Positions 63,981-64,000 of a stretch of 64,000 nt of DNA are shown here, in pieces (the first letter of the stretch is position 1; every line of letters begins with the position of its first letter). This DNA is from Oceanirhabdus seepicola. GTDB taxonomy: Bacteria; Bacillota; Clostridia; Clostridiales; Clostridiaceae. The notes under the pieces were generated by a model. It was given only the letters and a program-made list of their open reading frames with translations, was not told the DNA's origin and ran no database searches. Where the stretch lies: positions 558,001 to 622,000 of the forward strand of contig NZ_JAGSOJ010000002.1 in NCBI RefSeq assembly GCF_023684385.1. Direction: 5' to 3'. The position numbers were made by a program, and so were the translations under genes.

Positions 63981-64000
63981 AGTTCACTCAATTGTGAACT
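63981..64000 (+). terminator. Riboswitch terminator hairpin, cut by the window edge
   Basis: AGTTCAC-TCAATT-GTGAACT ends exactly at the last base, so the T run and the controlled gene lie outside. Confidence 0.6.

Overview
The window is AT-rich, densely coded, and looks like chromosome of an anaerobic, amino-acid-fermenting Clostridium (Firmicutes). The evidence is strong purine-rich ribosome binding sites, GTG/TTG starts, a complete lysine-to-butyrate fermentation route, Rex-type redox control, ferredoxin-linked bifurcating enzymes (Bcd-Etf, NfnAB), a CIRCE-controlled groESL and many T-tailed hairpin terminators. No phage or transposase genes are seen. The species cannot be named from the sequence alone.

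Layout. 0-5 kb: a truncated YcdB/PepSY-like protein, a SEC-C protein, dut, a six-gene tRNA cluster (Pro, then alternating Gly and Arg made by tandem duplication), and plsC. 5-15 kb: the threonine-to-glycine pair kbl-tdh, a non-flagellar MotA/MotB-like stator pair, nth, a DUF1189 membrane protein, malic enzyme with pepT, and a TraB-family protein. 15-29 kb: a PIN-domain protein, a nucleotidyltransferase-acetyltransferase fusion, a TIGR00266 protein, a patatin, a RusA-zinc-finger protein, a two-component system, a methyltransferase, tsaD, an AI-2E-type transporter and an M29-like peptidase. 29-33 kb: a pseudo-receiver/zinc-ribbon protein, urocanate hydratase and a SpoU methyltransferase. 33-42 kb: an eight-gene lysine fermentation operon (kal-kce-kdd-kamA-kamB-kamC-kamD-kamE) behind a lysine riboswitch. 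42-54 kb: an ABC-F protein, rex behind a structured leader, the crt-bcd-etfB-etfA-hbd operon with a Rex box, and a sigma-54 activator next to an iron alcohol dehydrogenase with a sigma-54 promoter. 54-64 kb: a tandem glycine riboswitch before nfnAB, ogg, a DUF1461-gdhA pair, groES-groEL, and a guanine-type purine riboswitch whose gene lies past the window end.

How it fits together. Lysine is isomerised, oxidised and cleaved by the Kam/Kdd/Kce enzymes. Kal releases crotonyl-CoA, which Bcd-EtfAB reduces to butyryl-CoA while reducing ferredoxin. Crt, Hbd, NfnAB, alcohol dehydrogenase and Rex balance NAD(P)H. Glutamate dehydrogenase, urocanate hydratase, threonine dehydrogenase/Kbl, M29 and PepT peptidases extend the amino-acid-fermenting theme. 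Three metabolite riboswitches (lysine, glycine, guanine) are visible.

The most unusual content is in the spacers. At least eight copies plus one fragment of a modular palindromic element occur, nearly always just after the stop codon of a plus-strand gene. Its outer arms are built of 7-base units (GTTGAGA-like). The best copies hold a cloverleaf of three perfect hairpins closed by TTTACTC/GAGTAAA, and hairpin modules are exchanged between positions and copies. Two further palindromic repeat families are present. I do not recognise these elements and regard them as the best candidate for something undescribed.
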